DNA from: UBA4644 sp964646225
GTDB taxonomy: Bacteria; Bacillota; Clostridia; Oscillospirales; Butyricicoccaceae
Reading direction: 5' to 3'
Assembly: GCA_964646225.1 (NCBI GenBank)
Contig: CAZYAD010000064.1
Location: 1-5,671 of the forward strand
Length of the DNA: 5,671 nucleotides
The notes under the pieces are model-generated. The model saw nothing but the letters and a program-made list of their open reading frames with translations, was not told where the DNA came from and searched no databases. Positions 1-5,562 of this stretch are shown in pieces. Position numbers and translations under genes: made by a program. How positions within the stretch are numbered: position 1 is the stretch's first letter; each line of letters starts with the position of its first letter.

Positions 1-1037
1 ACGTGCGTCACCGCACCAATGAGCTTCCCGTCCTGGATGATGGGACTGCCGCTCATTCCCTGAACGATGCCGCCGGTGACGGTCAGCAGATCGGGATCGG
101 TGACCTCCAGCAGCAGATCCCGCCCGCTGCCACCGCGATAGACCTTCAGGATGCGTACATCAAAAGACTCGGTCTCTACGCCCTCCACATTGCTGAGAAT
201 GGTGGCCGGACCGGGGTGGAGTTCGCCGGAGTCGGCCACCTCCAGCGCCTCCCGGTCGCGGTACAGCGCATCCTCCGAAAGCTGACCGAAGATCCCGCCT
301 TCGCAGTTGCTGGCCAGCCAGCCCTGGTCGTGGATCAGGTCAAACTGCCCGCAAAGCTGTCCCGGCGTGCCGCTGGCGCTCTTTTTTACCGAAGTGACGC
401 TGGAGGGCATTACACTGCCGGTACCAAAGGTCACCAGCTGCCCAGTGTCGGCGTCACAGATACCGTGGCCCAGTGCACCGAAAACGCCGGTGTCGGGATC
501 AACAAAGGTGATAGTGCCGATACCGGCTACGCTGTCCCGGATCCAGGCTCCGATGCGCCAACAGCCAAGACTGTCGTCATAGACTGCCTGCACCCGGAAG
601 GTCTGCTCCTGCCCGTCCCGCAGAACGGTGAAGATCAGATCGCCCTCCGGTAGACTGGCCAGCAGAGCAGTCATGCATTCGTTGCCGGTGATCTCCTGAT
701 TGTTCAGTTTCAGCAGCACATCGCCCTCCTTCAGGCCGCCTTCCTTGGCGGGACAGGTACCGCAGCTTTCCAACTGAGAAAAGCCCACCACCATCACGCC
801 TCTGGAATACAGCTTGATGCCGGTGGTGCGTCCCAGCGGGATGAGCCTGTCACCCGGCTGGGGAAGTGCGCCCTCCGGGACCTGGACTGCTGCTGTGGGA
901 AGGGCGGCCTTGCTGTCGGCGGCCACCGAAGGCTCCCGTATCGGAAGCACCACCAGTGTCAGCGCAAGACAAAAGGCCGCCAGCGAGATGCCGCGGCCCG
1001 CGCAAAGCGCAAGTGTCCTCCATCGTTTGTTTCGCAT
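1..1037 (-). CDS. spoIVB: SpoIVB serine peptidase (stage IV sporulation protein B), 3'-truncated by the window edge
   Basis: This is the S55-family signalling protease. In the known Bacillus pathway the forespore secretes it into the intermembrane space, where it cleaves SpoIVFA and so triggers pro-sigma-K processing. Reading from ATG at 1037-1035 gives 345 full codons with no stop. Residues 1-7 are basic and 15-32 form one hydrophobic membrane anchor. A PDZ domain covers about 72-155 (GLKEGDVLLKLN core). The peptidase domain follows with all three catalytic residues of the family: His191 in LGHGI, Asp314 in VTDPDLL and Ser329 in GMSGSPI. The Asp-Ser spacing of 15 equals that of B. subtilis D363/S378. 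B. subtilis SpoIVB is 426 residues, so roughly 30 residues are probably missing to the left. The start is set by AAAGGAGG six bases upstream. An oddity is the CGTC motif at residues 92-95 in the PDZ domain. Identification is firm; only the C-terminus is unseen. Confidence 0.95.
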   Translation of the reverse strand, partial: MRNKRWRTLALCAGRGISLAAFCLALTLVVLPIREPSVAADSKAALPTAAVQVPEGALPQPGDRLIPLGRTTGIKLYSRGVMVVGFSQLESCGTCPAKEGGLKEGDVLLKLNNQEITGNECMTALLASLPEGDLIFTVLRDGQEQTFRVQAVYDDSLGCWRIGAWIRDSVAGIGTITFVDPDTGVFGALGHGICDADTGQLVTFGTGSVMPSSVTSVKKSASGTPGQLCGQFDLIHDQGWLASNCEGGIFGQLSEDALYRDREALEVADSGELHPGPATILSNVEGVETESFDVRILKVYRGGSGRDLLLEVTDPDLLTVTGGIVQGMSGSPIIQDGKLIGAVTH

Positions 1038-1043
1038 GAAATT

Positions 1044-1051
1044 CCTCCTTT
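1044..1051 (-). promoter_or_regulatory. Ribosome binding site of spoIVB
   Basis: AAAGGAGG on the minus strand lies six bases before ATG 1037-1035. It is near-perfect and fixes the start at the codon just before the membrane anchor. Confidence 0.85.
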
Positions 1052-1061
1052 CGCCCAACGA

Positions 1062-1090
1062 TAGTATGGACGAGGCGTGACGAAACAAAC
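1062..1090 (-). promoter_or_regulatory. Candidate sigma-G-type sporulation promoter of spoIVB
   Basis: On the minus strand GTTTG (1090-1086) and CATACTA (1068-1062) are separated by 17 bases. CATACTA fits the -10 element recognised by sigma-G. GTTTG matches four of five positions of the GYATR-like -35 element. B. subtilis spoIVB is known to be transcribed in the forespore by sigma-F and sigma-G, so position and type agree with the gene. The predicted transcript would start around 1055, leaving a short leader that begins just before the RBS. Sigma-E also reads CATA-type -10 sequences and is a less likely alternative. Confidence 0.55.
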
Positions 1091-1098
1091 CTGGAACA

Positions 1099-1123
1099 TT
1101 CCGTGAAAATTTCCGTCAGAAAA
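1099..1123. repeat. Tandem imperfect direct repeat upstream of the spoIVB promoter
   Basis: On the plus strand TTCCGTGAAAAT (1099-1110) is followed at once by TTCCGTCAGAAAA (1111-1123). The copies share TTCCGT and GAAAA and differ by a two-base insertion. They sit about 9-33 bases upstream of the candidate -35 element, where a regulator could bind. They could equally be chance in an AT-rich gap. Confidence 0.3.
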
Positions 1124-1186
1124 CGAATTTCCACAAATCATGGAGACTTTCAACGGAAAAAAGAAAAATTTTCAAATGTCGCCGGA

Positions 1187-3094
1187 TCAGAGGCGATCCA
1201 GTTCCTCCTGCCAGGGGGTGCGGAAGCCGTCGGATGGCATCTTCCATCCGCCGCGGGGAGAAAGGCTCAGCGGCCCCACCATGGGCCCGTCAGGCAGGCA
1301 GGAGCGCTTGTATTGCTGGGAGAAGAACCGACGGAAGCAGACCCGGAGCCAGTGCCGGATGGTCTCGGCATCATACTCCCCGGCAAAGGCAGCGCAGGCC
1401 AGACGGAAGATCTTTTTCGGCCCGAAGCCATCGTGCAGCAGATGATAGAGGAAGAAATCGTGCAGGACATAGGGCCCCACCAGATCCTCGGTCTTCTGCG
1501 CGATCTGACCCTCCCGGGCGGGGAGCAGCTCAGGGGAGACGGGGGTATCCAGAATATCCTGCAAAACAGCGGCCAGCTGCGGATTGCCGCAGGTACGGGC
1601 GTACCAGTCGGTGATCTGCCGCACCTGTGTCTTGGGGACACCGGCGTTGACGCCGTACATGCTCATATGATCGCCGTTATAGGTCGCCCAGCCCAGTGCC
1701 AGCTCGCTCAGGTCGCCGGTACCCACCACGATGCCGCCAAGATCGTTGGAAAGATCCATCAGCACCTGGGTACGCTCCCGAGCCTGGGCGTTTTCAAAGG
1801 CCACATTGTGGTTTTCCGGATCGTGGCCGATATCGTGAAAATGCTGGGTGACGGCCGGGCCGATCTCCACGCACCGCAGACTCAGGCCCAGCTCCTCGCA
1901 CAGAAGCTCCGCGTTGCCACGGGTGCGGGCTGAGGTACCAAAGCAGGGCATGGTGACCGCCACAACGGCCGTCGGGCCTTTGCCCAGCAGCTCCATGGCA
2001 TGGGCAGCCACCAGCAGAGCAAGGGTAGAATCCAGCCCGCCGGAAACGCCGATCACAGCGGTTTCGGAGTGAATATGTCCCAGTCGGCGGGCCAGCGCCC
2101 GGCTTTGCAGCTCAAAAATATGCGCACAGTCGGCATCGCGTGTGGCGGCACAGGGCAGCCAGGGATCCCGGGGAACGGGGCGGGTGAGGGAGGTCTCGCA
2201 GAGCTCCATGGAGAAGGGGACGACCGCCGCGTCAGCCCGGGCGGCAGGCCAGGTGTTGGTGCGGCGGCGCAGCGCGGCCAGCTGCTGGACATCGACCTCG
2301 CTGACGGCCAGCGCAGGGGAGGCGAAGGGGGTACTTTCGGCCAGCACCGCGCCATCCTCGCAGATCAACTGCTGCCCGGAGAACACCAGGTCGGTGGAGC
2401 TTTCACCGGCGCCCGCCAGCGAAAACAGATAGGCGCAGCGGCAGCGCCGGCTGTGGGCCTGGGCCAGCTCCCGATGGAGCCGGGGCTGCCCGGCAGCGTC
2501 GTAGTCCGCGCAGAGGTTGGCGATGATGTGTGCGCCATCAGCGCACATGCCCACAGAGGGCGGCGTGGGCACCCACAGATCCTCGCAGATCTCCAGTCCC
2601 AAGCAAAATTCCGGCAGCTGCTCACAGCGGAACAGCAGCCCCGCGCCAAAGAGCACGGTCTGCCCGCACAGCGTTATCTCAGAGACGCCTTCGGGAGCAG
2701 GGGAGAACCAACGCATCTCGTCAAAAGCGCCGTAATTGGGCAGATGGCTTTTGGGAACAACGCCCAGGATCCGTCCTCTATACAGCAGTGCGGCGCAATT
2801 ATACAGCTTGCCCAGCTGCCGCACCGGCAGTCCCACCGCCAGCAGCATGGGAAGGGAGGCTGTTTCACGCAGCAGCCCTTCCAGTCCCTCCAGCGCCTGA
2901 TCCAGCAGACGGGTCTGAAAAAACAGGTCGCCGCAGGTGTAGCCCGTCAGGGAAAGCTCTGGGGTCACCAGCAGCCGGACGCCCAGGTCGCAGACGTCCT
3001 TTGCCGCATCGGCGATGCTTTGGGCATTAAAAGCGCAGTCGGCCAGATGCAGCCGGGGCGCGGCGGCTGCCACCTTGATAAAACCGTTTTTCAT
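1187..3094 (-). CDS. nadE: Glutamine-dependent NAD+ synthetase (NadE with nitrilase-type glutaminase domain)
   Basis: This cytosolic enzyme performs the last step of NAD+ synthesis: ATP-dependent amidation of nicotinic acid adenine dinucleotide, with ammonia taken from glutamine and channelled between two domains. The product is 635 residues, close to other bacterial glutamine-dependent enzymes (679 in M. tuberculosis). The N-terminal CN-hydrolase domain (about 5-270) carries the full Glu-Lys-Cys triad: Glu46 in TPELSLTGY, Lys115 in VPKSHLPNYG and Cys170 in LEICEDLW, each six residues before the M. tuberculosis equivalents (52/121/176). The C-terminal synthetase domain starts near 325 and has the ATP-pyrophosphatase loop SGGLDS at 351-356, then GTGDLSELALGW and the YNGDHMSMYGVNAGVPK stretch. 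The gene appears complete and functional. ATG 3094-3092 is chosen because AAAGGAG lies nine bases upstream and the glutaminase fold begins at once; an in-frame ATG at 3217 would run through the promoter. It diverges from the radical SAM gene and is followed by spoIVB on the same strand. Confidence 0.96.
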   Translation of the reverse strand: MKNGFIKVAAAAPRLHLADCAFNAQSIADAAKDVCDLGVRLLVTPELSLTGYTCGDLFFQTRLLDQALEGLEGLLRETASLPMLLAVGLPVRQLGKLYNCAALLYRGRILGVVPKSHLPNYGAFDEMRWFSPAPEGVSEITLCGQTVLFGAGLLFRCEQLPEFCLGLEICEDLWVPTPPSVGMCADGAHIIANLCADYDAAGQPRLHRELAQAHSRRCRCAYLFSLAGAGESSTDLVFSGQQLICEDGAVLAESTPFASPALAVSEVDVQQLAALRRRTNTWPAARADAAVVPFSMELCETSLTRPVPRDPWLPCAATRDADCAHIFELQSRALARRLGHIHSETAVIGVSGGLDSTLALLVAAHAMELLGKGPTAVVAVTMPCFGTSARTRGNAELLCEELGLSLRCVEIGPAVTQHFHDIGHDPENHNVAFENAQARERTQVLMDLSNDLGGIVVGTGDLSELALGWATYNGDHMSMYGVNAGVPKTQVRQITDWYARTCGNPQLAAVLQDILDTPVSPELLPAREGQIAQKTEDLVGPYVLHDFFLYHLLHDGFGPKKIFRLACAAFAGEYDAETIRHWLRVCFRRFFSQQYKRSCLPDGPMVGPLSLSPRGGWKMPSDGFRTPWQEELDRL

Positions 3095-3103
3095 ATGCAA
3101 ACG

Positions 3104-3110
3104 CTCCTTT
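3104..3110 (-). promoter_or_regulatory. Ribosome binding site of nadE
   Basis: AAAGGAG on the minus strand lies nine bases before ATG 3094-3092. It decides the start against the in-frame ATG further upstream at 3217-3215. Confidence 0.75.
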
Positions 3111-3148
3111 TCCAGTATGAAAGTCGGAAACACCAGAATACAAGGTTT

Positions 3149-3176
3149 ATTATAACTTTTTTTTCGCAAAACGCAA
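3149..3176 (-). promoter_or_regulatory. Candidate housekeeping (sigma-A-type) promoter of nadE
   Basis: On the minus strand a perfect TATAAT -10 element (3154-3149) is preceded, after 16 bases, by TTGCGT (3176-3171), which keeps the TTG of the -35 consensus. The spacer holds a run of eight A residues. The leader to the nadE ATG would be about 50 bases, too short for a sizeable riboswitch. Confidence 0.6.
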
Positions 3177-3193
3177 TAAAATGTGGCGAAAAA
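3160..3193. repeat. Perfect 8-bp inverted repeat in the divergent promoter region (possible operator)
   Basis: TTTTTCGC (3160-3167) and GCGAAAAA (3186-3193) are exact reverse complements separated by 18 bases; pairing stops on both sides. The left arm lies in the spacer of the nadE promoter, whose -35 element falls in the loop. The right arm overlaps the weak candidate -35 of the rightward promoter. A protein dimer bound here could control both directions. It does not resemble the NAD-related operators I know (NrtR, NiaR). A transcribed hairpin is less likely, given the long loop and short AT-rich arms. Confidence 0.4.
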
Positions 3194-3212
3194 GCGGGGA
3201 GTATGATATGAT
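3184..3212 (+). promoter_or_regulatory. Weak candidate promoter for the radical SAM-dipeptidase operon
   Basis: TATGAT at 3207-3212 is a good -10 element. With a 17-base spacer its -35 would be TGGCGA (3184-3189), which matches only three of six consensus positions. A second overlapping TATGAT lies at 3202-3207 with no better -35. The leader to the ATG at 3230 would be only about 10-15 bases. The operon needs a promoter in this gap because the neighbour upstream is divergent, but the exact site is uncertain. Confidence 0.35.
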
Positions 3213-3218
3213 AACAAA

Positions 3219-3225
3219 GAGGTGA
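3219..3225 (+). promoter_or_regulatory. Ribosome binding site of the radical SAM gene
   Basis: GAGGTGA lies four bases before ATG 3230. It matches the 3' half of the extended Shine-Dalgarno AAGGAGGTGA, which makes the short spacing acceptable and supports this start. Confidence 0.75.
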
Positions 3226-3229
3226 GCGC

Positions 3230-4102
3230 ATGGAAGCCTGTACACTTTGCCCGCGTATGTGCGGGATCGACCGGGAGGAGCGAATCGGCCCCTGCGGCGG
3301 CGGCTCACAGGTCAAGGTCGCCCGGGCGGCCAGGCATCTGTGGGAGGAGCCCTGCATCAGCGGAACACAGGGCTCCGGCACGGTGTTTTTCTCAGGCTGC
3401 ACGCTGGGCTGTATTTTCTGCCAGAATCGGGAGATCAGTCGGGAGGGCGTAGGAAAAGAGCTGACCGTCCCCCAGCTGGCACAGGCCTTTCGCCGGCTGG
3501 AGGAGCAGGGCGTCCACAACCTGAACCTTGTAACGCCGACCCACTTTACACCGCAGATATTGCAGGCGCTGGAGCAGGCCCGACCGGCCATCCCCGTTGT
3601 GATGAACTGCGGTGGCTACGAGCGGACGGAGACTCTGCGCCGTTGGGCGGGGCATATTGATGTGTATCTGCCCGACCTGAAATATTACAGCCCGGAACTT
3701 TCCGGACGCTATTCGGCGGCACCGGATTATTTTGATGTGGCCTCCCGGGCGATCCTGGAGATGCACCGACAGCAGCCCCGGCTGGTGTGGGAGGGGGAGC
3801 TGCTGCGGCGCGGCCTGATCATCCGGCATCTGGTGCTGCCAGGCTGCTGGCGTGATTCGTTGAAGCTCCTGGAGTTTCTGGATTCCGCCCTGCCAAAGGA
3901 CAGCTTTCTGCTGAGCCTGATGAGCCAGTACACCCCCACAGATGCCTGCCGGAAGGTCCCGGAGATCGACCGCCGGGTCACCACCTATGAGTATCAAAAG
4001 GTAGCCCAACGGGCTGCGGAGCTGGGATTTTCCGGCTTTGCGCAGGATCGTCGGTCTGCCAGAAAAGAATATACACCGCCTTTTGATCTGGAAGGAGTTT
4101 GA
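3230..4102 (+). CDS. Radical SAM protein, pyruvate formate-lyase-activating-enzyme-like (COG1313/PflX family)
   Basis: This 290-residue protein, usual for its family, contains the radical SAM cluster motif CTLGCIFC (Cys57, Cys61, Cys64), which binds a 4Fe-4S cluster for reductive cleavage of S-adenosylmethionine. A family block comes just before (WEEPCISGTQGSGTVFFSGC). Downstream, NCGGYE (126-131) is the SAM-contacting GGE-like segment; DVYLPDLKYY (144-153), RHLVLPG (199-205) and LMSQYTP (230-236) follow in the order seen in COG1313 proteins. The N-terminus has four more cysteines (4, 7, 11, 22; C-x2-C-x3-C-x10-C) that could hold a metal or a second Fe-S site. No membrane segment or signal peptide is visible, so it is probably cytosolic. 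The family resembles glycyl-radical-enzyme activases, but its substrate is, to my knowledge, unestablished, and no glycyl radical enzyme is in the window. It leads a two-gene operon with the dipeptidase four bases downstream. Family assignment is firm; function is not. Confidence 0.92.
   Translation: MEACTLCPRMCGIDREERIGPCGGGSQVKVARAARHLWEEPCISGTQGSGTVFFSGCTLGCIFCQNREISREGVGKELTVPQLAQAFRRLEEQGVHNLNLVTPTHFTPQILQALEQARPAIPVVMNCGGYERTETLRRWAGHIDVYLPDLKYYSPELSGRYSAAPDYFDVASRAILEMHRQQPRLVWEGELLRRGLIIRHLVLPGCWRDSLKLLEFLDSALPKDSFLLSLMSQYTPTDACRKVPEIDRRVTTYEYQKVAQRAAELGFSGFAQDRRSARKEYTPPFDLEGV
4091..4097 (+). promoter_or_regulatory. Ribosome binding site of the dipeptidase gene, inside the radical SAM reading frame
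   Basis: GAAGGAG lies nine bases before ATG 4107 and within the last codons of the upstream gene, whose TGA is at 4100-4102. This layout favours translational coupling, and it selects ATG 4107 over an in-frame ATG at 4038 inside the radical SAM gene. Confidence 0.8.
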
Positions 4103-4106
4103 TCGT

Positions 4107-5510
4107 ATGTACAAGGAAAAAATCGAAGCCTATTTCGCGGACAAACAGGAGCAAATCGTAGCGGATATCTGCCGCCTCGTCGCCATCAAGAGCGAGCGTG
4201 AGGAGCCCCGACCTGGCATGCCCTTTGGGGAAGGCCCCTGCAAGGCGCTGCTGGAAAGCGAAAAGCTGGCGCAGGAGCTGGGCTTCACCACAAAGAACTT
4301 TGACAACTATGTGGTCAGCGCCGAGATGAATGACAAGGAGGCCTATCTGGGCATCCTGGCCCATGTAGATGTGGTCAGCGAGGGCAGCGGCTGGACCTTC
4401 CCGCCTTATCAGGGCACGGTGCAGGACGGCCGTATCTATGGTCGCGGCTCTGCCGATGACAAGGGCCCTGCGGTGGTGGCGCTGTGGGCTGCCAAAGCCG
4501 CGCGGGAAATCAATCCCAACCTGTCCCGCGGCTGCCGCATCATTCTGGGCAGCGCTGAGGAGACCGGCAGCGAGGATCTGGAGCACTATCTGCCGCTGGA
4601 GCCCGCACCGCCCCTGAGCTTTTCTCCCGATGCGGAGTATCCCGTGATCAACATTGAAAAGGGCGGCTACAAGCCGGTGTTCGGCGCAAAGTGGAGTGAG
4701 GACAAGGCGTTGCCCCGAGTCACGGCCATCCACGGCGGTACTACCACCAATATTGTCACCCGGGAATGCGACGCCTGGGTGGAGGGCATGACTGCGGCAC
4801 AGGCGCAGTCGATCTGCGCCGCACATCAGGAAAAGACCGGTGTGGTCTTCACCTGCACGGAGGAGAACGGTCTTCTGCACATTCACGCTCTGGGCGTCAG
4901 CGCCCATGCCGCCTCGCCCGAGACCGGCAAGAACGCGCAGATCGCCATGGTGGCGCTGCTGGCCGATCTGCCCCTGGCCCTGTCGACTGGGCAAAAGGCC
5001 ATTTGCGACCTGGCCCGTCTGTTCCCCTTTGGCGATGACCACGGTGCAGCGCTGGGGGTCGATCTTGAGGATGAGATCTCCGGCAAGCTGACGCTGGTGT
5101 TCAGCAAGCTGCAATTCAGTCTCACCGGCTTCGAAGGACAGTTTGACAGCCGCTGCCCTCTCTGCGCCAACGAAGACAATGTGCGCAGCGTGGTAAAGGC
5201 ACAGTTTGCTGCCTGCGGCTTTGAGATGCTGGATCGGGACCGGATGTCCGCCCCGCATCATACCTCTGCCGACTCAGAGCTGGTGCAGACCCTGCTGCGC
5301 ACCTATGAGCGCTACACCGGACAGAAGGGTGAGTGCCTGGCCATCGGCGGCGGCACCTATGTCCACAGCATTGAAGGCGGCGTAGCCTTTGGCTGTGCCA
5401 TGCCCGGCACGGACAACCGGATGCACGGCGCCGACGAGTTTGCCGTCATCGAAGAGCTGATGCTCAGCGTGAAGATGTTTACCCAGATCATTCTGGAGCT
5501 GTGCGCCTGA
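4107..5510 (+). CDS. pepV: PepV/Sapep-type M20 metallo-dipeptidase
   Basis: This 467-residue, probably cytosolic enzyme belongs to peptidase family M20 and should release amino acids from dipeptides using two metal ions (zinc in lactic PepV, manganese in staphylococcal Sapep). All expected ligands are visible and close in number to Lactobacillus PepV: His86 in LAHVDVV with Asp88, bridging Asp118 in GSADDKGP, catalytic Glu151 and Glu152 in SAEETGSED, Asp175 in SPDAEYP, and His440 in TDNRMHGADE. His267 in GVSAHAASPETG, in the lid domain, corresponds to the substrate-binding His of PepV. GGTTTNIV (210-217) and the near-C-terminal GGGTYVHS are further family marks. No signal peptide is present. 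The GAAGGAG nine bases upstream sets the start, and only four bases separate it from the radical SAM stop, so it is the second gene of that operon. A terminator hairpin follows. Exact substrate and metal cannot be read from sequence; succinyl-diaminopimelate or carnosine-type specificity is a less likely alternative. Confidence 0.92.
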   Translation: MYKEKIEAYFADKQEQIVADICRLVAIKSEREEPRPGMPFGEGPCKALLESEKLAQELGFTTKNFDNYVVSAEMNDKEAYLGILAHVDVVSEGSGWTFPPYQGTVQDGRIYGRGSADDKGPAVVALWAAKAAREINPNLSRGCRIILGSAEETGSEDLEHYLPLEPAPPLSFSPDAEYPVINIEKGGYKPVFGAKWSEDKALPRVTAIHGGTTTNIVTRECDAWVEGMTAAQAQSICAAHQEKTGVVFTCTEENGLLHIHALGVSAHAASPETGKNAQIAMVALLADLPLALSTGQKAICDLARLFPFGDDHGAALGVDLEDEISGKLTLVFSKLQFSLTGFEGQFDSRCPLCANEDNVRSVVKAQFAACGFEMLDRDRMSAPHHTSADSELVQTLLRTYERYTGQKGECLAIGGGTYVHSIEGGVAFGCAMPGTDNRMHGADEFAVIEELMLSVKMFTQIILELCA

Positions 5511-5533
5511 GCTGTAAGAACGCCAACATAACA

Positions 5534-5562
5534 AAGGCCGACTGCTTTTTGCAGTCGGCCTT
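5534..5562 (+). terminator. Intrinsic terminator-like hairpin after the dipeptidase gene, possibly bidirectional
   Basis: A perfect 12-bp stem (AAGGCCGACTGC at 5534-5545 with its exact complement at 5551-5562) encloses a TTTTT loop, starting 23 bases after the dipeptidase stop. On the plus strand the following bases (CGCTTTGC) are only modestly T-rich. On the minus strand the stem is followed by TTGTTATGTT after the closing T residues, a better U-tract. It very likely ends the operon and may also serve leftward transcription from beyond the right edge. Confidence 0.8.

Noticed and set aside
3..653. 216-codon open frame on the plus strand at the left edge
   Set aside because: It is antisense to spoIVB, whose catalytic triad and PDZ domain read through without a stop on the other strand.
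1159..1199. Possible terminator after nadE
   Set aside because: Only 5-bp alternative stems (GGATC/GATCC, TCGCC/GGCGA) exist around the stop codon, and the T-rich run starts too far downstream. It does not form a convincing intrinsic terminator.
1103..1933. 276-codon plus-strand frame across the nadE/spoIVB gap
   Set aside because: It overlaps the 3' third of nadE in antisense, has no RBS at its ATG and no recognisable product.
3095..3148. NAD-sensing riboswitch in the nadE leader
   Set aside because: From the predicted start only about 50 bases of leader exist, with no conserved folding evident; too short for the known NAD+ riboswitch classes with an expression platform.
2000..3211. 403-codon open frame on the plus strand opposite nadE
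   Set aside because: It lies fully antisense to a nadE with every catalytic motif intact. Its translation has no recognisable domain, and long antisense frames are expected in GC-rich genes.
3095..3217. In-frame ATG at 3217-3215 that would extend NadE by 41 residues
   Set aside because: The extension has no family similarity and would cover the candidate promoter, while the ATG at 3094 has a clear RBS and starts at the conserved glutaminase fold.
4038..4106. In-frame ATG at 4038 that would extend the dipeptidase by 23 residues
   Set aside because: It sits inside the radical SAM coding region without an RBS; ATG 4107 has GAAGGAG at proper spacing and begins as PepV proteins do.
3978..5261. 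427-codon open frame on the minus strand opposite the dipeptidase
   Set aside because: It is antisense to a well-supported M20 peptidase, has no convincing domain, and starts inside that gene without a good RBS.
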